Of a DNA stretch of 64,000 nucleotides, positions 62,235-64,000 are shown one piece after another; position 1 is the stretch's first letter; the number at the start of each line of letters is the position of its first letter. The DNA lies in the NCBI RefSeq assembly GCF_003363135.1, contig NZ_QRBB01000001.1:2689169-2753168 (forward strand), read 5' to 3'. The translations under genes and the position numbers were made by a program. A model generated the notes under the pieces. The model did no database searches, was not told where the DNA came from, and was given only the letters and a program-made list of their open reading frames with translations. The stretch comes from Alteriqipengyuania lutimaris. GTDB lineage: Bacteria; Pseudomonadota; Alphaproteobacteria; Sphingomonadales; Sphingomonadaceae.

Positions 62235-63785
62235 ATGAGAAGAACACTGAGGGGAGCGGCGATCGCAATCGCGGGTGTCGCCAGCCTGGGCGTATCGGGT
62301 GCGATGGCGCAGCAGCCGGCGCAGAACGTGAGCGTCGAGGTCGACTTCGATGCCACCGGCCCCCGGATCGAACCCGAGGTGCAGGGACACTTTGCGGAAC
62401 ATCTGGGCCGGGGCATTTACGAAGGGGTATGGGTCGGGGAGGATTCGGCCATTCCCAATACCGACGGTTTCCGGACCGACGTGCTCGTAGCACTCCAGCA
62501 ACTCGAAATTCCCGTCGTCCGCTGGCCGGGCGGCTGTTTCGCCGACGAATATGACTGGCGCGACGGCATCGGCCCGCGGGCGGAACGCCCCGTCCGCCTC
62601 AACACCCACTGGGGCTGGGTGATCGAGGACAACGCCTTCGGCACCCATGAATTCCTGAACTATTCCGAAGCTCTCGGTGCCAAGCCCTATGTCGCGGGCA
62701 ACATGGGATCGCTGCCCGCCGTCGAAATGGCACGCTGGATGGAATACATGACCGGAGACCTGCCGACCGACCTGGCGGAAATGCGCCGAGCCAATGGTCG
62801 CGACGAGCCTTGGGACGTGCCCTATTTCGGGATCGGCAACGAAAGCTGGGGCTGCGGAGGCAACATGCAGCCATCCTATTCCGCAGACCTTCACCGGCGC
62901 TATTCGACTTTCGTAAAGGCGCCTCCGGGCAAGTCGATCGTGAAGGTGGCGACCGGTGCGAATGTCGACGATTACAATTTCACCGAGACACTGATGCGCG
63001 AGGCGCGTCACACGATGGATGCGATCAGCATCCACTACTACACCTTTCCCGGCAGCTGGGAGGACAAGGGCCCAGCCACCGGCTTCGGCCGCGACCAATG
63101 GGCCAGCACGCTAAGCCATGCCCTCCGGATGGACGAGCTGGTTACCAATCACGTGGCGATCATGGACAAGCACGATCCTGAGGGACGGGTGGATCTCTAC
63201 GTCGACGAATGGGGCACCTGGTACGATTCCGAACCCGGATCGACGCCCGGCTTCCTGTACCAGCAGAACAGCCTGCGCGATGCGCTGGTCGTGGGGCTGA
63301 CGATGAACGTCTTCCATGATCACACCCGCCGGGTGAAGATGGCCAATATCGCGCAGATGGTGAATGTGCTGCAGGCCTCGATCCTCACCGACGGGGAGGA
63401 AATGCTGCTGACCCCCACCTACCACGCGCTCGACATGTATCGTCCGTTCCGGGGAGCGGTGCCTTTGCAGGCCGAGGTCGACACGCCGCGCTATGTGGAA
63501 GGTGAATACGACCTTCCGCTGGTCGACGTGTCGGTCGCGCGCGGTGAGGACGGCAAGCTGATCGTCTCGCTGATCAACCTCAGCCCAGACACGCCGGCGC
63601 GGGTTGCCACCAACCTGGAAGGGACCGCGAGCGGGCGGATCATCACCGGTCCGGAGTTGGACACGCACAACACCTTCGACAATCCCGAGCGGATCACGCC
63701 GGCGCCCTACGCCGCCCGCTCGCGCGGCGGAGAGCTGGTGTTCGATCTTCCGGCGAAGTCGCTGGTGGTCGTGACCATCGACTGA
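62235..63785 (+). CDS. Exported GH51 alpha-L-arabinofuranosidase
   Basis: A 516-residue GH51 enzyme with a signal peptide (MRRTLRGAAIAIAGVASLG to AMAQ). The acid/base E203 (GIGNESWG) and nucleophile E325 (VDEWGTWYD) are present. ATG 62235 has GGGGAGAG upstream; a longer frame reaches 62163 but would spoil the signal peptide. It acts in the periplasm or outside, trimming arabinofuranose before or during uptake by the divergent TonB receptor. It differs considerably from the cytoplasmic GH51 enzyme at 57447, so the two are not a recent duplication. Confidence 0.92.
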   Translation: MRRTLRGAAIAIAGVASLGVSGAMAQQPAQNVSVEVDFDATGPRIEPEVQGHFAEHLGRGIYEGVWVGEDSAIPNTDGFRTDVLVALQQLEIPVVRWPGGCFADEYDWRDGIGPRAERPVRLNTHWGWVIEDNAFGTHEFLNYSEALGAKPYVAGNMGSLPAVEMARWMEYMTGDLPTDLAEMRRANGRDEPWDVPYFGIGNESWGCGGNMQPSYSADLHRRYSTFVKAPPGKSIVKVATGANVDDYNFTETLMREARHTMDAISIHYYTFPGSWEDKGPATGFGRDQWASTLSHALRMDELVTNHVAIMDKHDPEGRVDLYVDEWGTWYDSEPGSTPGFLYQQNSLRDALVVGLTMNVFHDHTRRVKMANIAQMVNVLQASILTDGEEMLLTPTYHALDMYRPFRGAVPLQAEVDTPRYVEGEYDLPLVDVSVARGEDGKLIVSLINLSPDTPARVATNLEGTASGRIITGPELDTHNTFDNPERITPAPYAARSRGGELVFDLPAKSLVVVTID

Positions 63786-63802
63786 GCTACCGCCCAGCAT
63801 CG

Positions 63803-63840
63803 AAAAGGGCCCGCTCGCTTCACGCGGCCGGGCCCTTTTT
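63803..63840. terminator. Terminator after the exported GH51 gene
   Basis: AAAAGGGCCCG and CGGGCCCTTTTT form a 7-bp GC stem extended by A-T pairs, with a 15-base loop and a run of five T. It lies 18 bp after the stop codon. The A-run on the left makes it bidirectional, serving the converging gene at 63870 also. Confidence 0.85.
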
Positions 63841-63869
63841 CTTGCATCGAACCGATCGGGCACCTCGCC

Positions 63870-64000
63870 CTATTCGTGGAATTCCTCGACGAAGCGGAAA
63901 CTCCCGCACAGGAACGCATCGGCCACCAGGCGCAGGGGCGCGACATCGACGTCGGAAACCTCGGCCCGGATCAGCGCCCCGAACTTGCGATAGATCGAGG
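63870..64000 (-). CDS. C-terminal end of an unidentified protein (enters from the right edge)
   Basis: Only the last 43 codons are visible, ending at TAG 63872-63870. The tail reads ALIRAEVSDVDVAPLRLVAD and ends FRFVEEFHE. I do not recognise it. It points toward the exported GH51 gene and shares the terminator with it. Confidence 0.55.
   Translation of the reverse strand, partial: SIYRKFGALIRAEVSDVDVAPLRLVADAFLCGSFRFVEEFHE

Overview
The window looks like chromosomal DNA of an alphaproteobacterium of the Sphingomonadales, most likely Erythrobacteraceae or a close relative. The DNA is GC-rich and gene-dense. Four TonB-dependent receptors sit beside catabolic genes. There is a NodT-type outer-membrane efflux lipoprotein, many genes overlap by ATGA/GTGA/TGATG junctions, and the protein sequences match families typical of this order. 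This taxonomic call is an inference from gene content.

Layout: (1) 1-9175 is a D-glutamate/peptide utilisation regulon. A TonB receptor, dgcN and a YkvI-like membrane protein form one minus-strand unit. A serine hydrolase, dgcA and a POT-family peptide transporter form a second. The two promoters share an almost identical layout of TTGACA, 11 bp, then a 16-bp palindrome. The second lies beside a divergent XRE-cupin regulator. (2) 9306-16283 holds a TetR regulator with a palindrome over its own start, then an RND efflux operon (adaptor, pump, outer-membrane factor) ending in a 38-residue single-TM protein. (3) 16352-24447 holds a Tat/lipobox prolyl-oligopeptidase-like peptidase, a divergent TonB receptor, then an acetylpolyamine-amidohydrolase/PaiB-like/esterase operon with a divergent AraC-type regulator. 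(4) 24582-30700 is an iron locus: a Fiu/PiuA-type siderophore receptor under a 27-bp Fur-box-like palindrome, preceded by PiuC, ApbE, DUF4198, DUF2271 and PepSY genes. It suggests an extracytoplasmic flavin-dependent ferric-siderophore reduction system.

(5) 30945-51422 is a five-gene unit for a giant type I secreted surface protein of 4981 residues. The protein has twenty exactly 100-residue cadherin-like repeats, then four blocks of seven FG-GAP repeats, each block followed by an RTX-like module. Its ABC exporter, HlyD adaptor, TolC channel and a TIGR03032 protein follow. A divergent two-winged-helix regulator faces it. (6) 52534-53281 is a scar: a 20-nt copy of a tRNA-Ser 3' end and a start-less remnant of a P4-type integrase. 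(7) 53282-63785 is an arabinofuranoside utilisation locus with a CUT1 ABC importer, a cytoplasmic GH51 enzyme, a TonB receptor and an exported GH51 enzyme. A gene fragment of unknown function enters from the right edge.

No rRNA, complete tRNA, CRISPR array or intact insertion sequence was seen. The most novel-looking items are the two-operon D-glutamate regulon with its shared operator, the 20-cadherin plus four-propeller adhesin, the small protein in the RND operon, and the Fur-controlled flavinylation cluster.
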